Notes: a model not told the origin generated them from the sequence alone. A stretch of 8,542 nucleotides of DNA from an uncultured Clostridia bacterium (GCA_937907975.1 CALEQS010000080.1:1-8542), one strand, 5' to 3'. Shown: positions 1 through 6,988, numbered from the stretch's first letter. Program-made: numbers and translations.

Positions 1-466
1 CCTCCGGCTGGATCTCCATCCGCATGGCATCGGTGCCCACGGCGACCTTGCCGCCGTAGCCGGTCAGGGTGTCCATCATGGCGTTGCCGTAGCCGCCATC
101 GGCGGCCACAAAGCGGCCGCTGGTCAGGCACTGGGCGCATTCGGGATCCTCGGAGGTCTTGTCGCGGAAGGTGATGAACTTCTCGGTGGGGTAGGTGCGC
201 ATATCGTCGTCGACGCCCAGATCGCGCAGAGTGGTCACGCCCGCCTGCGCCCAGGCGCGCAGGAAGGTGTCCTCATAGGGGATGTTTCCGGTGATGAGGT
301 GCATATGGGCGTCGATAAAGCAGGGCAGCACGGCGGCGTAGCCGGTCATGTCATAAACCTGATCCGCCGTGGCAAAGGAGCCGATGCCCACGATCAGGCC
401 ATCCTCCACCAGAATATCAGTTCGCACTCCGGAGCGCAGGGCGCAGTTTTTCAGCAGGGTTTTCAT
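1..466 (-). CDS. Amidohydrolase family protein, N-terminal part (runs off the left edge)
   Basis: Only the first 155 codons are in the window; the frame stays open to base 1. The product starts MKTLLKNCALRSG and has the small N-terminal beta-sandwich typical of amidohydrolases, then the metal-ligand strand FIDAHMH (residues 50-56), giving the HxH pair His54/His56. GVTTLRDLG (about residues 75-83) is another hallmark of the imidazolonepropionase/dihydroorotase-like superfamily. These enzymes hydrolyse C-N (sometimes other) bonds with a metal in a TIM barrel and are usually about 380-450 residues and cytoplasmic; the substrate cannot be told here. One oddity is Cys49 where the family usually has Gly (PGFIDAH). 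The ATG at 466 is preceded by AGGAGG (479-484), with a rather long 12-nt gap; this Shine-Dalgarno overlaps the stop of the upstream SnoaL-like gene, so the two were co-transcribed. The damage to its operon and lost promoter make expression doubtful, though no lesion is seen in the visible part. Confidence 0.85.
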   Translation of the reverse strand, partial: MKTLLKNCALRSGVRTDILVEDGLIVGIGSFATADQVYDMTGYAAVLPCFIDAHMHLITGNIPYEDTFLRAWAQAGVTTLRDLGVDDDMRTYPTEKFITFRDKTSEDPECAQCLTSGRFVAADGGYGNAMMDTLTGYGGKVAVGTDAMRMEIQPE

Positions 467-483
467 GTCCGTTCCGAGCCTCC

Positions 484-1208
484 TCAGCAGTGGGAAATGT
501 GGGGATGGGAGAGGGGACCCCACTTGTCGGGGTTCGGGCCCTCGTCCGGGTTAAAGGAGGAGATGCGGGGGGCCTCATCCGGCGGATAATAGGGGGACGG
601 AGTGCGGCGACAGTCCGGGCACTCCAGGAAGTCCTTGTGATAGGGGCTGCGCAGCCAGCAGATGGGGCGCAGCTTCAGGATCTTTCACTCGCCGTTTTCC
701 TTGACAAATTCATTGTCGTACTTACCCGCGATCCAGAAGGCGGTGTCCGTCTTGGTCTCGGGGTCAAACACCCGGTTGGTGTGGAGCCCGAAGATGTGCC
801 ACTGACCCCAAGCGTGGGTGCCATCCCCGCTGATCTCAATGAGGGGGCTGGAGATGGTGAGCATCAGCAGCAGAAAGGCCCGGTCGGTATTGGTGTTGGA
901 CATCTCGCCGACCTTTGGTGAGGTGTCAATCAGGTTTCCGTGCTTGTCCATCCGGCGGCCCATGGTGTACCAACCCGCTTGACGTGCTCCTGCCCCAGAT
1001 AGGCACCGGAGTCCATGAGCTCCACCCGCACATCCTCGTTGGTATGGCTCCAGAGGTCGTCCCAGACGTCGGCGATCTTGCCATTTTCCATGTAAAAGAT
1101 GTAGCGGCTCATCAGGTTTTGCACATCCGCTGTGTCCGCAGCGTACTGAAGTCGCCGGACCTCTTTTTCCAGCGTCTCCAGACGCGCCATCATTGCCTGC
1201 TCATTCAT
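484..1208 (-). pseudogene. SnoaL/NTF2-fold protein, broken by a frameshift and an internal UGA
   Basis: Two adjoining frames make one protein. The first runs from ATG 1208 (MNEQAMMARLETLEKEVRRL, a short coiled-coil start, then DVQNLMSRYIFYMENGKI, typical of the SnoaL-like cone fold) to about 977. The second resumes with GWYTMGRRMDKHGNLIDT and runs through HAWGQWHIFG to KENGE. Restoring one G in the G run opposite 974-976 joins them as VKRGWYTMG. The second frame meets a TGA opposite 685-687 exactly where the family has Trp (GEWKI), then continues in frame with KILKLRPICWLRSP to a TGA at 484-486. Repaired, it would be 241 residues, a plausible length for this family. Members include dehydratases, isomerases and cyclases such as the bile-acid 7-dehydratase BaiE fold; no specific reaction is claimed. 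AGGAG lies about 9 nt before the ATG, 19 nt after the upstream stop. With two lesions it is probably dead, unless they are sequencing errors. Confidence 0.8.
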
Positions 1209-1227
1209 AGTATCAGGCTCCTTTCAT
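1209..1227 (-). promoter_or_regulatory. Intra-operon ribosome binding site for the SnoaL-like gene
   Basis: The 19-nt gap between the stop of the UGSC-associated gene and the ATG of the SnoaL-like gene reads AAAGGAGCCTGATACT before the ATG on the minus strand. The AGGAG is well placed and fixes the ATG at 1208 as the start. It supports translation as part of one operon. Confidence 0.6.
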
Positions 1228-2400
1228 TTAATAAGGAATATATTCTGGCATCAGGTCCTGATATTCCCGCACCAGCTCTGTCCAGTTTTTCGACAGCTTG
1301 ATTTTTGTGCAGGAGGGGCTGCCGTGGTCGCCGCCGCCGGCCAGCACAGTCATCATCTGACCGGCCTGTCCGCCGCCCACCAGGGCAAACATATGCTCGG
1401 TGCTCCAGAAGATGCGGGTGGAGTGGGTCATAACTTCGGGCAGCTCCACGTTTTTGGGCCGGTGGCTGTTGTCGGTGAGCCACTGGAGATCCACTTTGCT
1501 GGCGGGGAGCCGGGCGTATTCCGCCACATAGTTCAGCACCCGCTGCTTTGTCCAGCCCTCCCGGGCGAACATCTCGGCGCACTTCGGGGTGAAGATGATA
1601 GCCATGCCGGGATCCCAGCCGTAGGGCGCGATCTCACAGAGCCATTCCAGAAATTCGGGTACGCTGTGCCCGGCGTGGATGCGGTGCTCCTGGGGCCAGA
1701 ACAGGGTGACGGCGGAGTCCTCCGGGGCAAAACCGTAGTCGGTGTGCAGAGGCGGCCACGGATTGTGATCCGGATCGTCGCCGATGCAGAAGCCAAGGCG
1801 GAACTCATATCCCATCTCGGACAGATCCTCCACGCCGGGGCGCAGACCGCCGATGTTCATCAGGATATAGCCGAAGGCCCGGGCAATGGCCGCATTGGCC
1901 TGGCGGCAGGGGGTGAGCATATGGTTGGCGGTGTTCAGCCCGATGTCCCGGGCTACACTGCCGCTGACAGTCACTACCGGGCCCCAGGTGGATTGGCTGC
2001 ACGTCCAGCCTTCCAGCTTGATGACCGGATCCAGTGCGCCGCGCACCGCGGCGATCAGCACCGGCAGATAGGTGGGCAGGCAGCCCGCCATGACCGCGTT
2101 GACGGCGATCTTCTCCACGGTGGCCCGGCCCATGCGGGGCGGGATGCAGCCGATCAGGGTGTCGGGGGAGAGGTCGGTGCCCCGCATCATCTCGTCTACG
2201 GCCTCCCGGGTGGGCAGCTCGATGGGCAGGCTGTTGGTCCAGCCGTGCTTGTAGAAGATGCGGGTCAGCTCCCGAGGCGTGCCATGCAGCGTTTCCGTGG
2301 CAAGGCGCTGATCCGGCAGCGTAGGCTGCCGCTCTTCCGGTGTGAGGGGGGGCAGTGCGCTGACCAGCGCGTCGGTCAGGCCGGGCAGGTCGGCGGCCAG
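1228..2400 (-). pseudogene. UGSC-(seleno)protein-associated conserved protein, 5' end deleted
   Basis: About 390 codons are clean from near 2400 to TAA at 1228. The frame formally continues to 2682, but everything upstream of about 2400 is antisense to the LysR remnant and makes no protein sense (Ser/Arg-rich). Recognisable blocks are WTNSLPIELPT, then PPRMGRATVEKIAVNAVMAG, then a long middle with NTANHMLTPCRQANAAIARA and GFCIGDDPDHNPWPPLHTDYGF, and a C-terminal domain. From memory this matches a widespread family of unknown function found beside, or fused to, the UGSC-motif (seleno)protein domain. The stretch ADLPGLTDALVSALPPLTPEE at the broken end looks like the linker that follows such a domain, so a UGSC domain may have been lost; this is inference. 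No credible start codon with a ribosome binding site is seen near the break, and the native promoter is gone, so I call it a truncated gene. It is the first gene of the SnoaL-amidohydrolase operon. Confidence 0.65.
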
Positions 2401-3263
2401 TCTGCACCTCTCGCAGCCCAATCTGACCAAGTATATTGCCAATCTGGAAAAAGAGCTGGGCTTCCGACTGTTCGACCGTACGACCCACCGGGTGGAGCTG
2501 ACCGAGGCGGGGCACCGGCTGCTGCAAAAGGTGGAGATCACCTTTTCGCAGGTCAACCGGGTCATCGAGGAGTCCCGGCTCGCCGGGTAGCACCGGGGCG
2601 TGGAGACGGTGGTGCTGGGGGTATCCCGGGATGAGCGACTGCCAGAGGAGCTGACCAGGCTGCTCTGTGAGCTGAACACCACGCCGGGCGGCCGCTTCCG
2701 CTACGAGCTGTCGCAGGACAGCTATTCCGGCCTGATCGCCCGGCTGCGGGAGCGGCAGTACGATGCCATTGTGACGACAGATCGGAATATTGAGCGTTCC
2801 GCTGCCGTAAATTTCCTCTACCTGCGCCCCCTTTGAGCTGCTGCTGGCGGTGAGTCGCCGCAGTCCGTTGGCCCAGCGAGAACATTTGACGCCGCAGGAG
2901 TGCGGCGGACCGGTCTATTTTGCCCGGTCTGAGGGGCACGAAGCATCTCAGCAGGTGCTGGACACCGTGTTCCGCCGCACTGGTGGGGTAGAGCTACACC
3001 TGATGAGTTCCCCTAGCGACCTGATGCTCAATGTGCAGACCGGGGCCGGAGTGGCGGTGGGTTCCAGGCTGATCGATCAGGAGAGCTACCCGGATGCGGC
3101 CTTTTACCGCTTTGATGAGTGGCGCGGTCAGGCTCAGCGGCTTGCCTGGCGCAGCGACGATGAGAGTGCCAGACTGCGGGTGCTGATCGAACGCCTGCGG
3201 GAGCTCTACCCGGACATCCGCTTTTGCTCCACCGACCACCCTCCAAGACCCGGACAGCAGTGA
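2396..3263 (+). pseudogene. LysR-type transcriptional regulator, start deleted, with internal UAG and a frameshift
   Basis: Homology begins abruptly at SLHLSQPNLTKYIANLEKEL (from about 2396), the second half of the LysR winged-helix DNA-binding domain, followed by GFRLFDRTTHRVELTEAG. The usual first 18-20 residues (a start like M-x-x-x-QLRYFVAVAE) are absent: upstream bases belong to the opposing UGSC-associated gene. The frame hits TAG at 2588-2590 (RLAG-stop-HRGVETVVLGV, probably an old CAG Gln codon), continues to FLYLRPL-stop, and then shifts at the C5 run 2827-2831. Removing one C restores LRPFELLLAVSRRSPLA and the remaining effector domain (VYFARSEGHEASQQVLD ... FDEWRGQAQRLAWR) to TGA at 3261-3263. 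About 289 codons remain, close to the family's 290-310 minus the lost N-terminus. As an intact gene it would have been divergent from, and probably the regulator of, the UGSC/SnoaL/amidohydrolase operon. With three lesions it is very likely non-functional. Confidence 0.85.
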
Positions 3264-3288
3264 GCTGGTGCAGACGGAAAATAGAACA

Positions 3289-3327
3289 AAAAGCTCGAGA
3301 ATTTTCAGCAGAAAATCTCGGGCTTTT
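3289..3327. terminator. Bidirectional intrinsic terminator between the LysR remnant and the flavin oxidoreductase
   Basis: The arms AAAAGCTCGAGAATTTTC (3289-3306) and GAAAATCTCGGGCTTTT (3311-3327) form a stem of about 17 pairs with one bulged A, one G-U pair and an AGCA loop. On the minus strand the stem is followed by CTTTTTGTTCTATTTTCC, a good U tract, placed 42 nt after the oxidoreductase stop. On the plus strand it ends in GCTTTTGTC, 25 nt after the LysR-remnant stop. It therefore serves both converging units and insulates the decayed operon from the intact one. Confidence 0.8.
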
Positions 3328-3368
3328 GTCAGCCTGCAAATGTGAGAGCGCAGGCGGGGTCAGTCAAT

Positions 3369-5387
3369 TTAGATCATGTTGACCTTTGCCAGCGCATCGC
3401 GCATGCCGCGCTGGATGTTGCCGCAGCCGTTGCAGTCGCCGGCCATCAGGAAGGTGTCGGCGCAGTCGGCATAGCGCATGGCCTCGTCCACACGGGGGGA
3501 CACGCCGCCGCAGATGATGACATCATCGGCGGTGATGGTATGCTCCTCACCGGCCTTGTCCACATAGGTGACAGTGCTGCCGTCCACGGACTTGGTGGTC
3601 ACTTCGGTGATGCCATGGAGCATGTCCTCAAATTTCTCCCAGGCGGGAGCTATGTGGCCCTTGCCGGAGCCGTCGTTGTTGGGCTTGACCCACGCCATGG
3701 TGATGTAGTGCAGTTTGGAGCAGTCGTGGCCGATCTCCATCTGACGGGTCAGCAGGGTGACCTCGTGGCCGTTTTGGGCCAGGTACATGGCGGTCTCAAT
3801 ACCGGTCTCAGAGGCACCGCAGATGACAACGTGCCTGCCCAGCTCGGATTCCCTGCCGAAAATGTCGTGGCAGGTGCGCACCAGCGCCTTGCCGTTTTCA
3901 TCCCGCAGTCCCTGGATGCTCCGGGGCAGGTTGGCCTGGGCGCCGGTAGCGGCGATGACCACATCATAGCCCTCGCCCTTCAGTGCTTCGGGATCGGGGG
4001 CGTTGTTCAGATGGACGGTCACGCCCAGCTCCTCCATGCGGCGTTTCTCCCAGTTTTTAAAGTCGCGCAGCGGCCACTTGAAGGAGTAGGACTCGGCGTG
4101 GTAGAGCTGGCCGCCCAGATAGCCGGTCTTTTCATACAAGGTGACGCTATGCCCCTGCTCTGCGGCCATGATGGCGCAGCGCATGCCCACGGGGCCGCCG
4201 CCAATGATGGCCACGCGCTTGGAGCCGGTGCTGTTCTTGAGCAGACGGTGCAGTTTGTGCTCGATGCCGAAGCGGGGGTTCACGGAGCACACACTCAGCC
4301 AGGGATCGGGTTTGTCCACCAAGATGGTGCCATGGCACTTGTTGCACCACAGGCAGGGGGTGATCTCCTCACCCCGGCCCTGTGCCAGCAGTTCGCCGTA
4401 GTTGGGGTTGCTGAAGAAGGCGCGGGCCATGCCGATCATGTCGCACTTGCCTGAGGAGATCAGCTCGTTGATCTCCTCAGGATCCTGGAAGCCGCCGATA
4501 GGCTCGGTCAAGATGTTGACACCGGCCTCCTTCAGGGCGATGGAGTAGCCCACGCAGGGGTGCTCACCCTTCTGGAAGGTGTAGCCGGTAGGGTGGGAGA
4601 TGCACATATCTTTTTCACGCAGCTGAATGATGTCCACCACATCCTCGGCCAGCGTGGCAAACTCGATGGTGTCCTCAATGGTGTAACCGATGGCGCTTTC
4701 GCCGGTATAGCCCATGGGCTGCTCGCCCGGACACTGAACCTCGGTGATGAAGCTGGGGCCGAGGGCGCGTTTCACGGCGGCATAGGCGTCGATGACCAGC
4801 TTCATCCGCCCGGCCACGCTACCGCCGTACTCGTCCTGACGCTCGTGCTCAGCGGGCACCATGAAGGAGTCCACCCGCATGGTCACGCCGTCATAGCCCA
4901 GATCGCGGTACATGGTGACCTTTTCCACAAAGGCGTCGATGATCTCGTGCATCCGCTCAGCGGGCATCATCTCGGTCATCTCGGGGGGCATGCCCGGGAA
5001 GCCGTGGCCGGGGCCGCCGTTCAGAGAGTAGCCCTTGGGGAACGTCAGGTCAGTGGACAGGATCAGCTTGCTGCCGTAGAAATGCACCTCGTCAGCCATC
5101 TGGCTGATGTAGTTGTGCACGGCGGGATTGTTCATGTCGAAATACTGCATATGTCCCATGTCCAGCTTGGGATTGTCCCGGGGGTGGGGGTGATTCCACT
5201 CGGCCAGCGTCACGATGGCCGCACCGTTGCGGGCAAGAGCGCCGGTGAAGGACACATAGCCCTCGGCGGGGAAATCCTCGGGTCCCTGCAGGAAGTGGGG
5301 GGAGGCATTGGGGAACACCATGCGGTTTTTCAGGACGGTGCTGCCGATGCGTACCGGGGACAGTAGCGCTGCGTAGCGTTTGCTCAT
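3369..5387 (-). CDS. NADH:flavin oxidoreductase / ene-reductase, old yellow enzyme-FeS-FAD type (BaiCD/BaiH-like)
   Basis: This 672-residue protein has the three-part build of 2,4-dienoyl-CoA reductase, trimethylamine dehydrogenase and the bile-acid enzymes BaiCD/BaiH. An FMN-binding TIM barrel (about 1-340) opens with LLSPVRIGSTVLKNRMVF and contains DEYGGSVAGR (185-194) and a phosphate-binding region ending CDMIGMARAFFSNP (315-328). A 4Fe-4S segment follows, with Cys345, Cys348, Cys351 and Cys367. The FAD/NAD(P)H domain has IIGGGPVG (394-401), a second dinucleotide fold VVICGASETG (520-529), and a C-terminal FLMAGDCNGCGN (646-657). Such cytoplasmic anaerobic enzymes pass electrons from NAD(P)H through FAD and FeS to FMN, usually to reduce a C=C bond conjugated to a carbonyl. 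The ATG at 5387 follows AAGGAGGA (about 10 nt upstream). The substrate is unknown. The usual H-G-A-H/N motif after the DGV strand is replaced by R-V-D-S (171-174). It is divergent from the MFS gene and probably co-regulated with it. Confidence 0.93.
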   Translation of the reverse strand: MSKRYAALLSPVRIGSTVLKNRMVFPNASPHFLQGPEDFPAEGYVSFTGALARNGAAIVTLAEWNHPHPRDNPKLDMGHMQYFDMNNPAVHNYISQMADEVHFYGSKLILSTDLTFPKGYSLNGGPGHGFPGMPPEMTEMMPAERMHEIIDAFVEKVTMYRDLGYDGVTMRVDSFMVPAEHERQDEYGGSVAGRMKLVIDAYAAVKRALGPSFITEVQCPGEQPMGYTGESAIGYTIEDTIEFATLAEDVVDIIQLREKDMCISHPTGYTFQKGEHPCVGYSIALKEAGVNILTEPIGGFQDPEEINELISSGKCDMIGMARAFFSNPNYGELLAQGRGEEITPCLWCNKCHGTILVDKPDPWLSVCSVNPRFGIEHKLHRLLKNSTGSKRVAIIGGGPVGMRCAIMAAEQGHSVTLYEKTGYLGGQLYHAESYSFKWPLRDFKNWEKRRMEELGVTVHLNNAPDPEALKGEGYDVVIAATGAQANLPRSIQGLRDENGKALVRTCHDIFGRESELGRHVVICGASETGIETAMYLAQNGHEVTLLTRQMEIGHDCSKLHYITMAWVKPNNDGSGKGHIAPAWEKFEDMLHGITEVTTKSVDGSTVTYVDKAGEEHTITADDVIICGGVSPRVDEAMRYADCADTFLMAGDCNGCGNIQRGMRDALAKVNMI

Positions 5388-5397
5388 ATTCAGAGTT

Positions 5398-5426
5398 CCT
5401 CCTTATAAAATGACAAATAAAATGAC
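5398..5426 (-). promoter_or_regulatory. Ribosome binding site and tandem 10-nt direct repeat in the oxidoreductase leader
   Basis: TCCTCCTT on the plus strand is AAGGAGGA on the coding strand (AGGAGG at 5403-5398), a strong Shine-Dalgarno that decides the ATG at 5387. Directly upstream the 10-mer ATAAAATGAC occurs twice, at 5405-5414 and 5417-5426, with a 12-nt period. The repeat could be a protein site or a standby A/U-rich ribosome region; it may also be chance in an A/T-rich leader. Confidence 0.6.
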
Positions 5427-5457
5427 GAATTTCGCTGATCTTTAGAGTTCGATAGTA

Positions 5458-5488
5458 AGTATACGCTGATTTTGTGCCGGACGTCCAA
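5458..5488 (-). promoter_or_regulatory. Possible promoter of the oxidoreductase gene
   Basis: On the minus strand TTGGAC (5488-5483) and TATACT (5463-5458) are separated by 19 nt, two more than ideal. The start site would fall near 5450, giving a leader of about 65 nt. No better pair is visible between the dyad at 5538 and the ATG, but the long spacer keeps this tentative. Confidence 0.35.
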
Positions 5489-5537
5489 TGCAAAAAGGGG
5501 AGTGAACCATCTATTTTGCGGATAAGCAGCTCAAAGG

Positions 5538-5563
5538 CGTTTGTGTATTATTATCCACAAACG
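5538..5563. promoter_or_regulatory. Perfect 26-bp dyad, candidate operator for a LysR-type regulator
   Basis: CGTTTGTG (5538-5545) and CACAAACG (5556-5563) are perfect inverted repeats around a 10-nt A/T-rich spacer (TATTATTATC). The right arm ends 4 nt before the -35 of the MFS promoter, where LysR-type activators commonly bind, and the dyad lies in the divergent region that also serves the oxidoreductase. TTGTG-N10-CACAA has the interrupted-dyad look of LysR boxes (T-N11-A type). The intact LysR gene at 7123-8016 is the most likely partner; this is inference. Confidence 0.55.
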
Positions 5564-5566
5564 AGA

Positions 5567-5596
5567 TTGTACGATGCAGAAAACATCATGTATAAT
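5567..5596 (+). promoter_or_regulatory. Sigma-A-like promoter of the MFS transporter gene
   Basis: TTGTAC (5567-5572) and a consensus TATAAT (5591-5596) are 18 nt apart. The predicted start site is near 5603, leaving a leader of about 60 nt. That leader contains a compact GC hairpin, CTGCCC-GAC-GGGCAG (5615-5629), with no U tract after it, so it is not a terminator. Confidence 0.65.
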
Positions 5597-5663
5597 GAAA
5601 ATAATACGAATCATCTGCCCGACGGGCAGGACGAGAGAAAAAAGAAAGCGGTGAAAACATCCC

Positions 5664-6911
5664 ATGGAAACCCCCAAGAAAACGGAGGAGCTGTTTACCT
5701 CTATCTGGAACAGCAGCTTTGTACGCATCCTGATCTACGCACTGCTCTGTCAGTTCACCATGAGCATCACCAACACGGTGCTGCCCCTTTACGTCATTAA
5801 CGGCCTGGGCCGTTCCACGGCGGACAGCGGACTGCTGGGCACCATGTTCACCATTGGTAGCGTGTGCTGCCGCTTCTTCGCCGGCTATATCTCTGATCGC
5901 TTCGGCCGCCGGGTGACGCTGGTGCTGGGCGCGGGCATCATCAGCATTTCGCTGTTCGTGATGGGCTTCCAGTCCACCTTTATCATGCTGCTGGTGTTTA
6001 AGGTCATTCAAGGCATCGGCAATGCGCTGAACTCCACCACCTCCAACGCAGTGGCCGCCGAAGTGCTGCCCCGGGACAAGGTGGGCCAGGGCATCGGCTA
6101 CTACTCCCTGCACTCCATGGTTACCAACGCCATCGGGCCCAGCCTCTGCCTGGCTCTGATGGGTGTGGGCGTCGTGGCGGCCAGTGGTGCCGGTCAGAAC
6201 TACACCCTGCCTATGATGGTGGGCGGCGTGATGGGGTTGGTGGCTACGCTGATCGGCCTGTCCCTGAACTATGAGAAGAAGCTTTATACCATCCATCCTG
6301 AGATGCGCAAAAAGCCCACCGGCATCCACATCACCGACTTCATTGAGCGCCGCGCCCTGCTGCCTGCCCTGATGATGTTCTTCACTGCCTTCTCCTCCGG
6401 TGCCGGTGTTTACATGATCGTGTTTGCCACTGATTATAACTTCTCCACTGTCGGCATTTACTACATCATCAACGCACTGGTCAGCGTGGGTGTCCGATTT
6501 GTCTTCGGTTCCAAGTTTGACGGTCTGCGTCCCCGCACCGTGGCCACCATCGCCATTGTGCTGAACGTCATCTCCTACGCGTTGCTGGGCTTCACGCTGA
6601 GCGAGTGGTCCTTCATCCTGTCCGCTGTGCTCATGGGCATCTATCAGTCCATGCTGACCCCCACCTTTAACGCCATGGCGATGAAGATGGCACCCGAGAG
6701 CAGAAGCGGTGCGGCCAGTTCCACCTACTGGCTGGGCTTTGACGGCGGCATGGCCGTCGGTATGCTGTTCTTCGGCGTTATCATCGACTGGGGCAGCTAT
6801 CCCGCCGCATTTCTCTTTGCTGCTGCCTATATGGCCATTTTCGGAATTGTGGCGTTCTTCATTCTGCGCAAAGTCAAGCCGCTGCGCGAGATCCAGAACC
6901 CGACCGAATAA
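5664..6911 (+). CDS. MFS transporter, 12-TM drug/metabolite family
   Basis: The 415-residue product is hydrophobic throughout, with about 12 membrane segments and the usual hydrophilic central loop (about 202-230, NYEKKLYTIHPEMRKKP). The first is RILIYALLCQFTMSI (about 21-35). The major facilitator signature between TM2 and TM3 is clear, GYISDRFGRR (74-83), and its weaker second-half copy is GSKFDGLRPR (282-291). It is a secondary carrier in the cytoplasmic membrane; direction and substrate cannot be told. Length is normal for the family. The ATG at 5664 has only a weak purine-rich site (AAAGAAAGCGG) upstream, but the next Met lies inside TM1, so this start is preferred. Divergence from the oxidoreductase across a shared control region suggests that it imports the oxidoreductase's substrate or exports its product, as BaiG does for bile acids; this is inference. 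Confidence 0.92.
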   Translation: METPKKTEELFTSIWNSSFVRILIYALLCQFTMSITNTVLPLYVINGLGRSTADSGLLGTMFTIGSVCCRFFAGYISDRFGRRVTLVLGAGIISISLFVMGFQSTFIMLLVFKVIQGIGNALNSTTSNAVAAEVLPRDKVGQGIGYYSLHSMVTNAIGPSLCLALMGVGVVAASGAGQNYTLPMMVGGVMGLVATLIGLSLNYEKKLYTIHPEMRKKPTGIHITDFIERRALLPALMMFFTAFSSGAGVYMIVFATDYNFSTVGIYYIINALVSVGVRFVFGSKFDGLRPRTVATIAIVLNVISYALLGFTLSEWSFILSAVLMGIYQSMLTPTFNAMAMKMAPESRSGAASSTYWLGFDGGMAVGMLFFGVIIDWGSYPAAFLFAAAYMAIFGIVAFFILRKVKPLREIQNPTE

Positions 6912-6940
6912 GCTGCAACTTCCTCTCTTCTTCCTTCTTC

Positions 6941-6976
6941 TGCGCCGGCACGGTTCTGTGCCGGCGCACTCTTTTC
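6941..6976 (+). terminator. Intrinsic terminator of the MFS gene
   Basis: The arms TGCGCCGGCAC (6941-6951) and GTGCCGGCGCA (6958-6968) pair perfectly over 11 bp around GGTTCT, followed by CTCTTTTCC. It starts 29 nt after the MFS stop. The strong GC stem should separate the MFS transcript from the LysR gene, which has its own promoter. Confidence 0.82.
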
Positions 6977-6988
6977 CGGGCGGTGCGG

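Noticed and set aside
640..687. UGA in the SnoaL-like gene followed by a 7-bp stem (GCTGCGC / GCGCAGC on the minus strand) at a distance that might suit a bacterial SECIS element for selenocysteine.
   Set aside because: The family context (GEWKI) points to Trp, the loop lacks an obvious conserved G at its start, and the same gene has a frameshift. A nonsense mutation is simpler.
2401..2682. N-terminal extension of the minus-strand frame to a GTG at 2682, giving a 484-residue protein.
   Set aside because: The extra residues are a Ser/Arg-rich antisense of the LysR helix-turn-helix region and have no protein-family character.
3342..4454. Long plus-strand open frame (370 codons) opposite the oxidoreductase; similar plus-strand frames at 1324-2634 and 4560-5366.
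   Set aside because: They are Ala/Gly/His/Val-rich mirror frames of GC-rich coding strands with no ribosome binding site or domain.
5615..5629. GC hairpin CTGCCC-GAC-GGGCAG in the MFS leader as a terminator or riboswitch.
   Set aside because: It has no U tract on either strand and no further conserved structure. It is mentioned only as a feature of the leader.
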